Shown in pieces: positions 26,472-35,793 of a stretch of DNA of 64,000 nucleotides (its first letter is position 1; every line of letters begins with the position of its first letter). Under the pieces are notes generated by a model that was not told the DNA's origin, did not search any database, and was given only the letters and a program-made list of their open reading frames with translations. A program made the translations under genes and the position numbers. The stretch is taken from NCBI GenBank assembly GCA_022827625.1, contig JAJEIE010000008.1, positions 1-64,000 of the forward strand, in the 5' to 3' direction. The DNA comes from Candidatus Poribacteria bacterium. Its GTDB lineage: Bacteria; Poribacteria; WGA-4E; WGA-3G.

Positions 26472-28061
26472 CTATTTCGATTCATGCAGCTCCTTGAGCA
26501 TCTCTAACGCAACCTTATTGTTCGGTTCTAATGCTAAGACCTTTTCAAAGGTGTCAATCGCCTCTGAAATATGTCCTATTTTCTGGTAAGCGACGCCTAA
26601 CGCACCATACGCGCGAACGTGCGTCCCGTCGATTTCGATAACCTTTTTAAAATGGGAGATGGCTTCAGGGTAGTGATTTTTCATTACAAAGATTAGACCC
26701 AACCTGTAAATGGCTTGGACATCCCTTGCCTCCTGGGCGATAACTTGTTTGTAGTGCGGCTCGGCTTCCGTATAACGCCGTTTTTTCCAATAGACACCCG
26801 CAAGGTTTCGGTGCAGAGAAAGTTTTACGGGCTGCAACGCAAGTGCTTTGTGGTAGTGCTCAATCGCTGCTTCAAGTTGATTTGTGTGCGCATACACCAT
26901 CGCCAGATTCGCATGCACATTCGAGAAAAAGGTGCCATAATCCGGAAGATTCGATTGTCTTTGCGGCTTGTCATCTTCTTTTCCGTTGATGAGTAACTGT
27001 CCAAACTGAAGGGTCTTTTGACAGGCGAGAATTGCTGCATCCGTCTGTCCAATTTCATAATAGATCTGTCCCATGTAGTTGTAAGCTTGTGCTTTCAGAT
27101 AGGCTATCTCGTTTGTGCTTCTCTCTTTCTGAATCTCCGTATCGTTGTGGAGTAGCGACAGCGTCTGTTCTAACACAGCAAGGGCTTCAGCGTGCCGTTC
27201 CGTATGAAGGAGTGAAACGCCGTAGTCGAACCAAACCTGTATATCTTTTTGTGTGTCTGAGATGAGGGGCTCAAACTCAGTAACAGCACGGGCATAATCC
27301 CCTCTTGCCATATAGTGTCTCCCGCGTTCAGCATAGAGAGGCGCGGTGACACCGGCTTGTAGAACTTCCCACCAGAGTGGATCCGGTAATTCACCGTATT
27401 GGCTTGGATGGCGTGCCGCTTGTGCGTGCTGTTGTGCCGCGTGTGTATCTCCTGACGCAATCGCGATTTGCGCCATCAGAGCGTGTGCTTCGCTCTGCCC
27501 CGGATTCAGACGAAGGGCACTCGCCAAATGCGTCCGCGCGTCTTCTATCTGTTGTCTTGACAACGCAATTTCACCGAGCCAGAGTTCAGAGAACGGGTTA
27601 TCGGGTTGAAGTTGCTTTGCCCGTTCTAAATGATGACATGCCTCATCAAGCCGTCCTAAAATACGGAGGGCAGAAGCAAGGTAGAGATGGGCAGGCACGT
27701 ATTTCGGATCTAAGGCAAGGGCACGGGTGAGATGTTCGACAGCCTCTCTTGGGTAGTGCTGCTTGTTGAGTCTACCGAGTAGATAGTGCCACCGCACTTC
27801 GTTCGGCGCAAACTGACTCGCTTGACGATAACACGGTATCGCTGGAATTTCCCAACCGTGACTGAGGTAGACATCCCCCAGGTGTCCCCATACGTGCGCG
27901 ATGTCGGGAGCGTTTCGGACAGCTGCTTGGGCGGCTTCGATTGCATCTAAAAGGCGTTTTTCTTCAACGAAATCGAGGTCAGCAGGCTGTGGCACGTCAA
28001 GGGCTGCGGATGTGAAAGTGCTGATGAAAATAAGGGACAAATAGAGAATCAATTTTTTCAA
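26472..28061 (-). CDS. Secreted tetratricopeptide-repeat protein
   Basis: About 529 residues with a signal peptide (LILYLSLIFISTFTSA) and at least ten TPR motifs along its length, for example HVWGHLGDVYLSHGWEIPAI, YVPAHLYLASALRILGRLDE and HVRAYGALGVAYQKIGHISE. TPRs form protein-binding superhelices, so it is probably a periplasmic or surface scaffold. It starts with TTG; TTGA (28058-28061) overlaps the stop of the CRTAC1-like gene, so the two are translationally coupled. Partner proteins unknown. Confidence 0.88.
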   Translation of the reverse strand: MKKLILYLSLIFISTFTSAALDVPQPADLDFVEEKRLLDAIEAAQAAVRNAPDIAHVWGHLGDVYLSHGWEIPAIPCYRQASQFAPNEVRWHYLLGRLNKQHYPREAVEHLTRALALDPKYVPAHLYLASALRILGRLDEACHHLERAKQLQPDNPFSELWLGEIALSRQQIEDARTHLASALRLNPGQSEAHALMAQIAIASGDTHAAQQHAQAARHPSQYGELPDPLWWEVLQAGVTAPLYAERGRHYMARGDYARAVTEFEPLISDTQKDIQVWFDYGVSLLHTERHAEALAVLEQTLSLLHNDTEIQKERSTNEIAYLKAQAYNYMGQIYYEIGQTDAAILACQKTLQFGQLLINGKEDDKPQRQSNLPDYGTFFSNVHANLAMVYAHTNQLEAAIEHYHKALALQPVKLSLHRNLAGVYWKKRRYTEAEPHYKQVIAQEARDVQAIYRLGLIFVMKNHYPEAISHFKKVIEIDGTHVRAYGALGVAYQKIGHISEAIDTFEKVLALEPNNKVALEMLKELHESK

Positions 28062-29734
28062 AAGGACACCCCCGCTCCTTGATACACCGTTACACGCCGA
28101 TTGGCAGCGGAACCCGGAAATTTTTCACGATTCCCATCTGTCCAGCGCACTTCGATCGCCACAACGGCAGCTATTGTTCCCAATCCGAAATGCGCACTCG
28201 GTTCACTACTACTGAGGTAACTCGTTCCGGGCAGGATATAAGACGTTAAGGTGTGTGATTCGGTGCGTAGCGTCACTTGCGCACCGAGGGCATCGCGGTT
28301 CTGTGTGATTGCTCGAACAAAAAGATAGTTGTTGTCCGACATCGGGGTATCATTGCGGAAAAGACGGATTCGATTGTCAAGATTGCTGACGACCATATCG
28401 ATATCACCGTCGCGATCGATATCCCCAAAAGCCATTCCACGACTGACTTCGACCGGACCCGTGAAATCGGGGGCAAGCGAACTCACATCGTTAAACGTGA
28501 CGTTTTTCCCTGTGTGCTCAGTACCTGTCCGAGAATTTTGGAACAGCAAATTCGGCTCAGCGTAGAAATTCCAGAATTCTCCGACGTTTGCACCGTCTAA
28601 GATCGCACCGCGCTTCACGCGACCGTTGACGAGGGCAATATCGAGATCGGCATCGTTGTCGAAATCGAGGAAGCCGCACCCAAAGCCTGTAAAAAGCAGA
28701 TCGTGTCCAGCGAATCCTGAGACTTCTGTCATGTCAACAAACACTGCATAAGGCGTGGTGATGTAAAGCGTGTTCGTTTCACCAGACAGATGGGTTGCGA
28801 AGAGATCCGCCCGCATATCGCCATTGAGATCCCCAACGGCAATCCCCATACTGCCTTCGGGTTGTCCGTAAGCATTAAAGGCAATCCCGCGTACGATCGC
28901 TTCCTCGCTGAAGGTCCCGTCCGTCTGGTTTACCCAGAGTTGATTCACTTCGCCATCGTTGGCAACGTAAAAATCTACCCATCCATCGCCGGTCAGATCG
29001 AGGCAGACAACGCCGAGACCCCTTCCCGGCATCGCAGCGATACCCGCCTGTTGCGTCACATCTACGAACGTCCCGTCCCCCCTATTTTGGAATAGACGGT
29101 CTGGCGCGGCATCGAATACCTGTGGGTTACAGTAGTCCGGCGCGCTGTGTTTTCCACGACACACCGCTGCTGGATCAAATTGAACGTAATTGGCAATATA
29201 AAGATCGAGATAGCCGTCCCTGTTGTAATCCCCGAAGGTCGCTGATGTCCCCCACGCCTCGTTTGAGATGCCTATGTCTGTAAGACCAAAAGTGCCATCG
29301 CCGTTGTTGCGGTAGAATGCATCAGGTCCGTAGTTCGTCACGTAGACATCAGCATCGCCGTCATTATCCACATCACCGATTGCGACCCCTTGTCCGTAAC
29401 CTTCGTCTCCGATACCAGCAATTTCTGTAACGTCAACAAATGTTCCGTCGGGTTGTTGTCGAAAGAGCCGGTTAGGCGTAGGTGTATCCGTTTTTCCGGG
29501 TGGCGGAAATCGGATGTGCAGGATGTCCAGTGCGGCATCGTTATCATAATCGAATAGCGCAACGCCGCTCCCGATGACTTCGGGTAAGGCGTGCGTGCCT
29601 GCGGGCCAAGACTCATCTGTTTGTGAAAGACCGAGTGCCGAGGTCACTTCTGTAAAGAGGGGGGCATCAGTTTCCGCCGCTGCTGTCCACACAAGAAGCG
29701 TAAAAAGGGTAAAAATCGCTGTATATCGTCTCAT
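28058..29734 (-). CDS. Secreted FG-GAP/VCBS repeat protein with ASPIC/UnbV domain (CRTAC1-like)
   Basis: Signal peptide (about residues 1-20), then repeated calcium-loop motifs of the FG-GAP/VCBS beta-propeller: LFDYDNDAALDIL, IGDVDNDGDADVYVTNYG, FGDYNRDGYLDLYIANYV, FLDFDNDADLDIALVNG and FGDIDRDGDIDMVVSN. The C-terminal ~90 residues (DALGAQVTL, YLSSSEPSAHFGLG, IEVRWTDGNREKFP) are the ASPIC/UnbV domain. This architecture is common in surface proteins of marine and sponge-associated bacteria and is often paired with a TPR protein, as here. Role probably adhesion or protein display; no enzyme motif seen. Confidence 0.92.
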   Translation of the reverse strand: MRRYTAIFTLFTLLVWTAAAETDAPLFTEVTSALGLSQTDESWPAGTHALPEVIGSGVALFDYDNDAALDILHIRFPPPGKTDTPTPNRLFRQQPDGTFVDVTEIAGIGDEGYGQGVAIGDVDNDGDADVYVTNYGPDAFYRNNGDGTFGLTDIGISNEAWGTSATFGDYNRDGYLDLYIANYVQFDPAAVCRGKHSAPDYCNPQVFDAAPDRLFQNRGDGTFVDVTQQAGIAAMPGRGLGVVCLDLTGDGWVDFYVANDGEVNQLWVNQTDGTFSEEAIVRGIAFNAYGQPEGSMGIAVGDLNGDMRADLFATHLSGETNTLYITTPYAVFVDMTEVSGFAGHDLLFTGFGCGFLDFDNDADLDIALVNGRVKRGAILDGANVGEFWNFYAEPNLLFQNSRTGTEHTGKNVTFNDVSSLAPDFTGPVEVSRGMAFGDIDRDGDIDMVVSNLDNRIRLFRNDTPMSDNNYLFVRAITQNRDALGAQVTLRTESHTLTSYILPGTSYLSSSEPSAHFGLGTIAAVVAIEVRWTDGNREKFPGSAANRRVTVYQGAGVSF

Positions 29735-29864
29735 AAATGTATTAGGTGCTGAGGTCAGAGGGGTTACCCTATAAAGTTTCTCTGTTTTTTGTTATCAAGA
29801 AACGTTTGAATTCGTATATTTCTGTAGTATTCTATCAGAATTTTATTCTTCTTACTATTTCTTT

Positions 29865-29893
29865 TTGAGAATTATGGCACTTTATGCTATAGT
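29865..29893 (+). promoter_or_regulatory. Promoter for the second LamG gene
   Basis: TTGAGA, 17-nt spacer, TATAGT. Confidence 0.65.
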
Positions 29894-29973
29894 AACAAAA
29901 TGGGGCTGTGAGAAAAAAACTTGCATTTTAATGCAAAATGTGTCAAAATATATTTATCTGCTATTTCTGGTGA

Positions 29974-30060
29974 CGCTGCGAAAAGCATCAGACGGTCAAC
30001 GTGTCCTGATGACTTCAGAAACAGCGGAATAGGCTAAAAGGACAAACCCGCCGTATGGCG
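29974..30060 (+). ncRNA. Possible structured leader RNA before the second LamG gene
   Basis: Nested stems: CGCTG (29974-29978) with CAGCG (30022-30026), enclosing CATCAG (29986-29991) with CTGATG (30006-30011), then CGCC-GTAT-GGCG (30049-30060). It does not match any riboswitch consensus I know. It may be an unassigned regulatory leader or a chance fold. Confidence 0.3.
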
Positions 30061-30093
30061 CGGTAAATCTCTAAAGAAAGCGAGAGGATTCAA

Positions 30094-30867
30094 ATGAAAT
30101 TTAATGCTTTAACAGTTATTCTGTTTAGTCTCGGACTGATGGCTATAGGTCTCGTTGCTGTCAACAGCAGTAGTGCCGAAATTGATCCCAGTAGTGTTGT
30201 CGGTATTTGGTTGTTTGATGACGGTACGGGGAGCGTTGCGATGGATTCATCTGGGAACAACAATCACGGGACGATCGTCAACGCGCCGATTTGGGTAGAT
30301 GGACGGTTCGGTGGGGCTTTAGCCTTTGATGGCACGGGCAACTGTGTCAGCACCGGTCAAAGATTTCTCAACGGTCGGCGTGAGTTCACTGTCGTCGCGT
30401 GGGTGAAGCCAGGGAATATTACATCGAATCGCGTCGGATTGATTGGACAGAACGATTCCCCCGAATTCGGTTTTATTAACCCAACGACTGTTGCCTTGTG
30501 GACACCGACTGCCGGCAGCAATAATAATCCATATCCCCATCCATCGGGTGAATGGCACCACGTCGCCGCTGTTGCGACCCGAGAATTCACCAAAGTTTAC
30601 GTAGATGGAGAGGCAACGACAGTAGAAGGCAGTTGGCCCAACCACGGTCGGTCAGATTTCAATGTCAACATCGGCGGATGTGGCATTTGGGATGGTGACG
30701 GCAACTGGTTCACCGGTGCGATGGACGAAGTCGGTCTTTTCCATTCACCTTTGTCGGATGACGATATCGCTGACATTATGAATAACGGCTTACAGGTCGT
30801 AGGTGTCGCAGTAGAACCTGCTGGGAAAATCGCTGTCACTTGGGGCATGCTTAAGTGGGAAGATTAA
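30094..30867 (+). CDS. Secreted LamG-domain protein with TWG tail, copy 2
   Basis: Paralogue of the gene at 25640, 257 residues. Signal peptide (about 1-29, ending SSSA), then VGIWLFDDGTG, ALAFDGTGNCVSTGQ, FTVVAWVKP, GQNDSPEFGFI, GEWHHVAAVA, TKVYVDGE and GAMDEVGLFHSPL, a LamG jelly roll. It ends with AVEPAGKIAVTWGMLK and WED. The ATG has GAGAGGA 6 nt upstream. It is followed by a hairpin terminator serving the opposite strand. Its leader is long and possibly structured. Confidence 0.9.
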   Translation: MKFNALTVILFSLGLMAIGLVAVNSSSAEIDPSSVVGIWLFDDGTGSVAMDSSGNNNHGTIVNAPIWVDGRFGGALAFDGTGNCVSTGQRFLNGRREFTVVAWVKPGNITSNRVGLIGQNDSPEFGFINPTTVALWTPTAGSNNNPYPHPSGEWHHVAAVATREFTKVYVDGEATTVEGSWPNHGRSDFNVNIGGCGIWDGDGNWFTGAMDEVGLFHSPLSDDDIADIMNNGLQVVGVAVEPAGKIAVTWGMLKWED

Positions 30868-30955
30868 TCCAATACAGACAGAGATGCTGAGGGTGCGGTA
30901 GTTTCTATCGCATCTGCAGCTATCGTCTCTATTTTTAATCGCGCTGCTCCTAAAG

Positions 30956-31010
30956 AAAAAAGCCCCGGTTTGGAACGTGTTTAAAATAAAACAGGTCCCA
31001 AAACTGGGGC
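30956..31010 (-). terminator. Intrinsic terminator of the RRM gene (minus strand)
   Basis: On the minus strand GCCCCAGTTTTGGGACCTG pairs with CACGTTCCAAACCGGGGC and is followed by TTTTTT. It lies 110 nt after the RRM stop and may also stop read-through from the plus-strand LamG gene. Confidence 0.85.
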
Positions 31011-31120
31011 AAAAATTTGCAAAACGCGTCGCAGCTACTATCGTTTACGAAACGATGTAACTTCACAGCGATTCTACAAACTTTATCGGTGCACTCACAC
31101 AGAGGGCACCATCAAGGAGA

Positions 31121-31405
31121 TTACATCTCCGCATCGCCATACTGACGAGGTTCACGGCGTTGCTCGCGAGGACGTGCTGGGTTGACCTTCAACGGACGTC
31201 CCATCATTTCTTGACCGTCCAACGCTTCTATTGCTCGCTCGCCATCCTCTTGGTTTTCCATTTCAACGAAGCCAAATCCTTTGGAGCGACCATCGTACCG
31301 GTCACGGATAATTGTAGCAGTCGCAACCGGACCGTACTCACTAAAGAGTGCTTCAAGGTCCTCTTCCGTGGCCGCATAAGGCACGTTGCCAACGTAGATA
31401 TTCAT
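31121..31405 (-). CDS. Small RNA-binding protein with one RRM domain
   Basis: 94 residues, essentially a single RNA-recognition motif: RNP2 IYVGNV near the N-terminus and RNP1 KGFGFVEM in the middle, then a short Arg-rich tail (RPREQRREPRQYGD). Such proteins occur in cyanobacteria, planctomycetes and related groups and bind RNA in cold or stress responses. The ATG at 31405 is chosen because AAGGAG lies 7 nt before it. The gene has a perfect consensus promoter and an untranslated leader of about 330 nt, which suggests post-transcriptional control, possibly by its own product. Confidence 0.93.
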   Translation of the reverse strand: MNIYVGNVPYAATEEDLEALFSEYGPVATATIIRDRYDGRSKGFGFVEMENQEDGERAIEALDGQEMMGRPLKVNPARPREQRREPRQYGDAEM

Positions 31406-31806
31406 CTCGTTTCTCCTTTTAGAAATTATATGTATCCCGACCCGGTATTCCGAATACGAACGGCACATTCACGCGCACCGATATTTCCCAAAACACAAGG
31501 AAAGGGATAAGATACGGGAAAATGAGAAAACTGAGCACTGTCAGCATTTTCAAAGGCAGAAATTTGGCAGCAAGCATAGGAAAGATTGGCAAAAAGTAAT
31601 TCTTATCAATCTCTTGTTGGATCCTCGTCACATTGCATAATGAGAATGCTCTGGTTCCAAACCGTAAAACTGTCAAAACACTACTCGTAACTTTGCCAGC
31701 GGACACTATCACATTTCCCTTAAATTTACGTTAACCTAAATTATACCATAATTGATATTGTTTGTCAACCTTTAATAATTTAATTGTGAAAAATGTCATT
31801 TCCCCG
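31406..31806 (-). other. Long 5' leader of the RRM gene
   Basis: No gene seen. It lies between the promoter at 31740-31768 and the RRM start at 31405. A second TTGACA-like box is present near 31670 without a matching -10. The rest is AT-rich with no obvious strong hairpin. Confidence 0.6.
31740..31768 (-). promoter_or_regulatory. Perfect consensus promoter for the RRM gene
   Basis: On the minus strand TTGACA, 17-nt spacer, TATAAT. Confidence 0.9.
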
Positions 31807-34689
31807 TTATTTTGCTGTCATCCAATTATCACCGATACCCGCCTCTGTCCGCAGGGGTACCCGCAACGACATTGCGTTCTCCATCTCTTCACAAACAATC
31901 TTAGCGTGTGCTGCCGCAAGTGCTTCTGGGGTCTCAAGCACTAATTCATCGTGAATCTGTAAGAGCATTTTCATGGGAAGCCTATCTTTATCGATACGTT
32001 GCTGCACGCGCACCATCGCCGCCTTCATCAGGTCCGCAGCGGAACCTTGCACCACTGTATTGATTGCCAGGCGTTCCCCGAGGCTCCGTTGCCTTTGGTT
32101 GGAGGCGTAGATTTCCGGGATGGCACGTCGCCGTCCGGTGAGCGTGCTAACGTATCCCTGGTCCGATGCCTCGCGGACACACGCTTGTAGAAAACGATCT
32201 ATCCCCGGAAAACGGGTTTTATAATCCGCAATAAGGGCTGCCGCTTCTTGGACACGCATCCCTTTAATCCGACGCGAGAGACCCGTGGCGGATACACCGT
32301 AGATGATACCGAAATTGATAGTCTTTGCTTTATCTCGCAGTTCCCGCGTAACGGCATCAATCGCTACCTCAAATACCTGCGAAGCGACTGTTGTGTGGAT
32401 GTCTAAATCCTCAGTGAACGTTTCGATTAAATGCTCGTCTTCGCTGAAGTGTGCAAGGATGCGGAGTTCAATCTGTGAATAATCCGCACAGATTAACTTG
32501 TGTCCCTCTGGTGCTATGAAGGCACGCCGCAACTGTCTCCCGATTTCTGTACGGACTGGAATGTTCTGTAAATTCGGTCGATCAGACTTCAAACGTCCTG
32601 TTGCTGTTGTGAGTTGGTAGAGATGGGTGTGGATACGCTCGGTTTTTGGGTCTACTGCCGCCTGAAGCTGCGCCAAGTAGGTGCTCTGCAACTTGCGGAA
32701 TTGACGGTATTCGATGATGAGACGCGGCACACTCGTCTTCGGATTATTGATATCCTCCCGCAAAGAGAGGGCTTCCAGGACCGTCACATCCGTAGAAACT
32801 TTACCACCGCGTGTCCGTTTTACCGATTTGAAACCGAGGTCTTCAAATAGGACTTCCGCCAACTGCCGCGGCGAATCGATATTGCAGGGATACCCAACGA
32901 TTTCGTGAATCTCTTCTTGACGGGCATTGACGAGTTGGCTAATTATACTGCTTTGACGTTTGAGTTCTGCTTTATCGCAGACAATGCCGTTATATTCCAT
33001 CTCGGCGAGAATAGGTGCGAGCGGTGATTCTATATCACGGATTAACGCCATAATCCCCATCTCTTCCAATTTCGGGGTCAGGAAGTGATGAAGCCTTAAC
33101 GCAATATCAGCGTCTTCTGCGGCATAGATTGTCGCTTGTGCTAACGGGATCTGATCAATCGTTTTCTGTTCTTCTGATGCTGCCTCAAATAGTTCTCCTA
33201 ACGCCTTCGTTTCATCACTGTTGCTATCGCCGGCAGCTGCGGTTAACTCCTGAAAGGAGATCATTTTATGATTCAAATGAAGGAGTGCCAACGTATCGAG
33301 ATTATGAGAGGGGGTCCGAGCGTCAACCAATTGACTTGCCAATAAGGTATCAAAAACAGCACCTTGGAGTTTAATCCCATTTCGGATGAGGATACCGGTA
33401 TCAAATTTCAGGTTATGCCCACATTTCGGTAGGTCCGGGTCTTCCAAAATCGGTTTAAGTGCGGAAAGCACGGTGTCGGCATCGAGATGACGCTCCGGTT
33501 GCGGTGAGCGGATCGGGACATAAACCCCCTGCTGCGGTGCCCACGAAAAACTGATACCACAAAGCGTTGACTCGCGCTCCAAGCCGTCCGTTTCGGTGTC
33601 GAAGCTGAAAATCTCTTGTGCCGAAAGCGTCTCGACGAGTTCTTTCAATTCGGCGTGTGTAACGATTGCCGAATAGGTGCCTGTTTCCGCCGTATCGTAG
33701 TCGCCTTTATCCAAGATAGCATCCGTTTTTCGCGCCAACGCTGCAACGCGTTCCTTGCGCGTTGTCGGCTGATTGATTGTTGATGTATCAGACGCAGCGC
33801 CGCCCTCAGCGAGTTCCGTTACGACCTGTTGATAACGCTTAAGTTCCAGTTCTTCAAACAGCGGTAGGATTTTCTTGAGGTCAAGCGGTTTAACGCAAGC
33901 CCGCTCCATTGAGAAGTCTAAATCCGCATCCCGCCGCAACGTCACAAGTTGTTGCGCCAAAGCAATTTGCGAGCGTGCTTTCTCCAGATTCTCGCGGCGT
34001 TTTCCCTTAATTTCCTCGATATGCTCAAAGATACCCTCAACAGAATCGTACTGCTGAATCAATTGTGCCGCTGTTTTCAAACCGATTTTTTCGACACCCG
34101 GGACGTTGTCTGAACTATCTCCCATCAGTGCCAGCACATCGACGACCTGCGACGGTTTTATGCCTTTTGTCTCCCACAAGGATTGGACATCGATGATCGT
34201 ATCTTTGTGAAGATCTAACATCGCTACCCGATCACAGAGCAGTTGTTCGAGGTCTTTGTCTCTCGAAACGATGGTAATATCTACATTGTCTGCCGCTGGG
34301 GTATCGAGGATTGTTTGTGTGAGAGATGCTATAATGTCATCTGCTTCCAACTCGGGTTTACCGAGCGTTAGGATACCGAAGGCATCAAGCAATTGCAAAA
34401 TACGATGAATCTGGGTCACGAGATCATCAGGGGGTGCGGATCGGTTTGCTTTATATGCCGAGTAAAGATCGTTGCGAAACGTTTTTCCGGGTGTGTCGAT
34501 CGCAGCGACGAGATATTTCGGCTTAAGTTGCGAAAGGATTCTAATCAGCGTTCCCGCAAACCCAAACACAGCGTGTGTCGCTTCACCGGTGACGCTGCTC
34601 GTTAATCCGTTCCGGATCGCGTAATACGCTCGGAATATCTCGGCGTGTGTATCAATGATATAGAAAGTCTCTCTCTGCTCATCTTGCAT
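31807..34689 (-). CDS. polA: DNA polymerase I
   Basis: 960 residues with all three domains. The N-terminal 5' nuclease has AIDTPGKTFRNDLYSAYKANR, ELEADDIIA and LMGDSSDNVPGVEKIG. The 3'-5' exonuclease keeps its catalytic set: FDTETDGL, GHNLKFDTG and YAAEDADIAL, so proofreading is likely active. The polymerase domain has DYSQIELRILAHFS, the O helix region RDKAKTINFGIIYG and LLQIHDELVLE. It functions in repair and Okazaki fragment processing. It starts directly after the stop of the thioredoxin-reductase-like gene, and is the last gene of a minus-strand unit that begins at 38773. Confidence 0.97.
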   Translation of the reverse strand: MQDEQRETFYIIDTHAEIFRAYYAIRNGLTSSVTGEATHAVFGFAGTLIRILSQLKPKYLVAAIDTPGKTFRNDLYSAYKANRSAPPDDLVTQIHRILQLLDAFGILTLGKPELEADDIIASLTQTILDTPAADNVDITIVSRDKDLEQLLCDRVAMLDLHKDTIIDVQSLWETKGIKPSQVVDVLALMGDSSDNVPGVEKIGLKTAAQLIQQYDSVEGIFEHIEEIKGKRRENLEKARSQIALAQQLVTLRRDADLDFSMERACVKPLDLKKILPLFEELELKRYQQVVTELAEGGAASDTSTINQPTTRKERVAALARKTDAILDKGDYDTAETGTYSAIVTHAELKELVETLSAQEIFSFDTETDGLERESTLCGISFSWAPQQGVYVPIRSPQPERHLDADTVLSALKPILEDPDLPKCGHNLKFDTGILIRNGIKLQGAVFDTLLASQLVDARTPSHNLDTLALLHLNHKMISFQELTAAAGDSNSDETKALGELFEAASEEQKTIDQIPLAQATIYAAEDADIALRLHHFLTPKLEEMGIMALIRDIESPLAPILAEMEYNGIVCDKAELKRQSSIISQLVNARQEEIHEIVGYPCNIDSPRQLAEVLFEDLGFKSVKRTRGGKVSTDVTVLEALSLREDINNPKTSVPRLIIEYRQFRKLQSTYLAQLQAAVDPKTERIHTHLYQLTTATGRLKSDRPNLQNIPVRTEIGRQLRRAFIAPEGHKLICADYSQIELRILAHFSEDEHLIETFTEDLDIHTTVASQVFEVAIDAVTRELRDKAKTINFGIIYGVSATGLSRRIKGMRVQEAAALIADYKTRFPGIDRFLQACVREASDQGYVSTLTGRRRAIPEIYASNQRQRSLGERLAINTVVQGSAADLMKAAMVRVQQRIDKDRLPMKMLLQIHDELVLETPEALAAAHAKIVCEEMENAMSLRVPLRTEAGIGDNWMTAK

Positions 34690-35775
34690 TTAGCCATTTG
34701 CCTCCTCATCTGGGAAATGCCATCGGCGTAAGGTATCTGATGCTGACAGACCCGCCTCCTGCCCGAGTGCGAACGCCGTTGCAATGAGGTTCCGCTCGCC
34801 GGAGATGATGTCGCCTGCGGCGAAGAGACCGGGAATTGGCTCCCCTTTGCTATCCAGCATCTGCATATCCTCGTTTGCGATAATCAAACCTTCCTCATCT
34901 TTCTGGTAATCCCAGCCTTCAAGGAATTTCGTGTTTGGAATTAACCCTTCATCGACGAGAAATCCGTGGAAAAACATCTCGCTACCGTCAATCATCTCGA
35001 AACCCAGAAGGTCTGTTTTTTCGCCAATGTGCCGTTTGATTTTTGTTTCAATGATATTAATTTTACGTTCCCGAATCTGTTTCAGCACAGGGGGCGACAT
35101 GCCGTGCGGTCTACCGTTCGTTAGGATTGTGATTTTATCTGTGAAATCCTGTGCACCGATTGCTGCTTCGTAGATATAGTCGCCGACACCAAGGAGTGCG
35201 AGATGCTCGTTCACGTGCAAGTGTCCATCGCAACGGATGCAGACGTGCCACCCTTTTCGATTGCCAGCATAGCGGAAGACGGTGGCGTACTGTTTATACA
35301 ATCGTTCTTCACCGGGTTCAAACTCAATATCGGGCCACTTGTCATCAAATCCAGCAGCGACAACAACCGTTCGAGACTTGAAGTGCTCTACCGCTAACTC
35401 CCTACCGCGTTTGAGTGTTTTTGTGGAGGCTTCGAGTTCAAACAACGCACCGTTCCTTTTCAGGTTTAAAACAAGGCCATCGCGAATGTCGATGCCGGTT
35501 TTACGTTTCTCGCCACCAATCATAAAATCGGCAACCGGTCGGCTCTCCATCCACCGCATCAGTTCTTTTGCAAAATTCGGTCCGATAATACCCGGAAATA
35601 CCGGAGCGTCTTCAATCTCGACCGACTTCGACCAATAAGCACGTCCTCTACTAAAACTCACCTTTCCAGAGTGGAGGACCAAGACGTGCCGCATCTGGTG
35701 GCTCGCTGAGACCGCCGCTTGCGCCCCTGCCGGTCCCGCACCGATTACCGCAACGTCGTAAATCGTTTCTGCCAT
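34690..35775 (-). CDS. Thioredoxin-reductase-like FAD/NAD(P)-dependent disulfide oxidoreductase
   Basis: 361 residues. FAD-binding VAVIGAGPAGAQAA at the N-terminus, a redox-type CIRC motif followed by DGH (thioredoxin reductases have CATCDG), and the C-terminal FAD motif GLFAAGDI. The nucleotide-binding motif reads LLGVGDYIYEA, which lacks the usual third Gly, so cofactor preference may differ from textbook thioredoxin reductase. The ATG is well supported by AGGAG 7 nt upstream. It lies between ubiD (18-nt gap) and polA (no gap); the physiological partner is not shown here. It could also be a ferredoxin-type reductase. Confidence 0.85.
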   Translation of the reverse strand: MAETIYDVAVIGAGPAGAQAAVSASHQMRHVLVLHSGKVSFSRGRAYWSKSVEIEDAPVFPGIIGPNFAKELMRWMESRPVADFMIGGEKRKTGIDIRDGLVLNLKRNGALFELEASTKTLKRGRELAVEHFKSRTVVVAAGFDDKWPDIEFEPGEERLYKQYATVFRYAGNRKGWHVCIRCDGHLHVNEHLALLGVGDYIYEAAIGAQDFTDKITILTNGRPHGMSPPVLKQIRERKINIIETKIKRHIGEKTDLLGFEMIDGSEMFFHGFLVDEGLIPNTKFLEGWDYQKDEEGLIIANEDMQMLDSKGEPIPGLFAAGDIISGERNLIATAFALGQEAGLSASDTLRRWHFPDEEANG

Positions 35776-35793
35776 CGTTTTTCTCCTAATTTC

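Larger units (their letters stand above)
29735..30093. other. Divergent region with promoter and structured leader
   Basis: No gene. Contains the promoter at 29865-29893 and a leader of about 195 nt with nested stems (29974-30060). The first 130 nt are AT-rich and serve the minus-strand CRTAC1 gene, for which no clear promoter was found. Confidence 0.6.
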
